A stretch of DNA of 14,788 nt, taken from positions 50,130-64,917 of the forward strand of contig CAPQSW010000004.1 of NCBI GenBank assembly GCA_948688495.1. The letters run 5' to 3'. The position numbers and the translations under genes are program-made. The number at the start of each line of letters is the position of its first letter. Position 1 is the first letter of the stretch. The notes beneath the pieces are model-generated. The model was not told the DNA's origin and did no database searches. It was given only the letters and a program-made list of their open reading frames with translations. Shown here piece after piece: positions 13,754 to 14,788 of this stretch. This DNA comes from an uncultured Lachnospiraceae bacterium (GTDB taxonomy: Bacteria; Bacillota; Clostridia; Lachnospirales; Lachnospiraceae).

Positions 13754-14788
13754 ATGAGGGAGCATCATAAGAAACGGTATACAATTGCAATTATGTTGGG
13801 CGATATGCAGTCTGACTATTCAGGTGATCTTTTAAGAGGTTTTTATACTTGTGCGCAAAAAGAAGATGTGAATATTATATTTTTGATGGGTCCTCGAATT
13901 CCGCAGTACTGTATGGATGTGTTTACGACCGATTCAGAGGAAAATTACAGCTACCAGTTTGATACCGTATATTCTTATGCACATTTTACAAAACCGGATG
14001 CACTGATCATCTCCTATGCAGCGCTTGCTTATTATCCGACAAGGGAGGAGAAGGAGGCTTTTTTAAATCAATATGCCGACATACCGTACCTGATGATTGG
14101 GGAGAGGCTGGAGGGTTACAATGCCCCCTATATGATGTCGGATAATTATAAGGGGATGTGTGCCTGTATCGAGCATCTGGTAGAAGATCATGGTTATAAA
14201 AAGGTTGCATTTTTGAGCGGGCCTAAGACGAATATGGATGCCGTTGAGAGGCTTAAGGCTTACTGTGATGTGATGGAGGAACATAATCTGCCGGTGAGCG
14301 ATACCATGATTGCTTATGGGGATTTTTCTGCGCATGTAAAACGTCAGGTGAAATATCTTCTGGATAATAACCCAGGGCTTGAGGCGATTGTATGCGCAAA
14401 TGATAATATGGCAAACTGCTGTTACCGGGTATGCTCTGCTAGGAGCCTGAGAGTAGGCAAGGATATTGCTGTAACAGGCTTTGATGATGTGGAGCTTGCG
14501 CGGACAATGGATCCTTTGCTTACGAGTGTTTCCCAGAATGGATTTAAATTTAGTTATATGGCATTGCGCAATGCGATTGTTCTGTGCGAGAAACGGATCA
14601 TGTTTGAACAGCGGCTGCCGGTTGACTTACATATCAGGGCGTCCTGCGGGTGCGATTATGGAAAGAAGCAGTCTTATGTAATCAAAGACCGCGGGGAGAA
14701 GCAGCAGTATATTATCAAGGCGATGGGAACGATATCTACGGAGCTGTTATCTTCGATTCCTTACCAGGAAGAACGCAATCATTATTCG
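13754..14788 (+). CDS. LacI/GalR-type sugar-sensor domain protein without HTH (partial, 3' end missing)
   Basis: 345 codons are open to the right edge. From residue 8 the protein resembles the ligand-binding half of LacI/GalR regulators: RYTIAIMLGDMQSDYSGDLLRGF begins the first lobe, KKVAFLSGP and AIVCANDNMA mark the second, DIAVTGFDDVELA is the typical late strand, and TSVSQNG follows. The domain ends in RASCGC (Cys298, Cys300), then a helical linker starts. There is no N-terminal helix-turn-helix and no signal peptide, so it is a cytoplasmic sensor and not a classical LacI repressor. Similar HTH-less sensor domains in Clostridia are joined to a GGDEF diguanylate cyclase, a kinase or an AraC-type domain. 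The output domain would lie beyond the window; GGDEF is the best guess by analogy. AAAGGA lies about 9 bases before ATG 13754. Confidence 0.8.
   Translation, partial: MREHHKKRYTIAIMLGDMQSDYSGDLLRGFYTCAQKEDVNIIFLMGPRIPQYCMDVFTTDSEENYSYQFDTVYSYAHFTKPDALIISYAALAYYPTREEKEAFLNQYADIPYLMIGERLEGYNAPYMMSDNYKGMCACIEHLVEDHGYKKVAFLSGPKTNMDAVERLKAYCDVMEEHNLPVSDTMIAYGDFSAHVKRQVKYLLDNNPGLEAIVCANDNMANCCYRVCSARSLRVGKDIAVTGFDDVELARTMDPLLTSVSQNGFKFSYMALRNAIVLCEKRIMFEQRLPVDLHIRASCGCDYGKKQSYVIKDRGEKQQYIIKAMGTISTELLSSIPYQEERNHYS

Noticed and set aside
1..14788. CRISPR array, tRNA, rRNA, transposase, phage or defence genes
   Set aside because: No regularly spaced repeats, no cloverleaf-like sequence, and no recombinase or phage-like protein is seen; nearly all of the sequence is accounted for by core genes.

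Overview
The window reads as ordinary chromosome from a low-to-moderate G+C, endospore-forming-type Firmicute, most likely a member of the Clostridia close to Lachnospiraceae. The signs are strong AGGAGG-type ribosome binding sites, several TTG starts, the tig-clpP-clpX-lon-engB order, a YtvI-like membrane protein, and a LacI-like sugar-sensor protein without a DNA-binding domain. The taxonomic placement is inference from gene content and codon style, not from a marker gene.

Left part (1-1640): a minus-strand PadR-type repressor gene stands back to back with a plus-strand HMGL-like (DRE-TIM) aldolase gene. The 226 bases between them hold two divergent sigma-A-type promoters. A nearly perfect 21-bp inverted repeat sits exactly between the -35 and -10 of the padR promoter, a second copy lies at its expected start point, and a half-site overlaps the -10 of the aldolase promoter. 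This looks like an autoregulated switch. The downstream partner of PadR starts just outside the left edge; only its ribosome binding site is inside.

Middle-left (1571-3650): a bidirectional terminator separates the aldolase gene from a convergent minus-strand gene for a secreted protein. That protein has two duplicated thioredoxin-fold repeats with a single cysteine in the active-site position, followed by two fibronectin type III domains. A 356-base intergenic stretch follows, with promoters firing outward both ways.

Right part (3651-13583): nine plus-strand genes lie nearly end to end. First come the protein-quality-control genes tig (trigger factor), clpP, clpX and lon, then engB/ysxC (GTPase for 50S assembly). 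A three-gene zinc-type ABC importer (binding protein, ATPase, permease) follows and its first gene overlaps engB. Last is an AI-2E/YtvI-family membrane protein. A hairpin between clpP and clpX may adjust relative expression, but there is no strong break before about 13619. Chaperone, proteases and ribosome assembly form a proteostasis block; zinc uptake appears to be transcriptionally attached to it.

Right edge (13754-14788): the start of a gene for a cytoplasmic LacI/GalR-like ligand-sensing domain that lacks a helix-turn-helix. It runs off the window, so its output domain is unseen.

No rRNA, tRNA, CRISPR array, insertion sequence or phage gene was seen, and nothing amounts to a clearly new system. 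The best leads are the PadR operator architecture, the duplicated monothiol thioredoxin-FN3 protein, the attachment of zinc import to the Clp/Lon block, and the HTH-less sensor.
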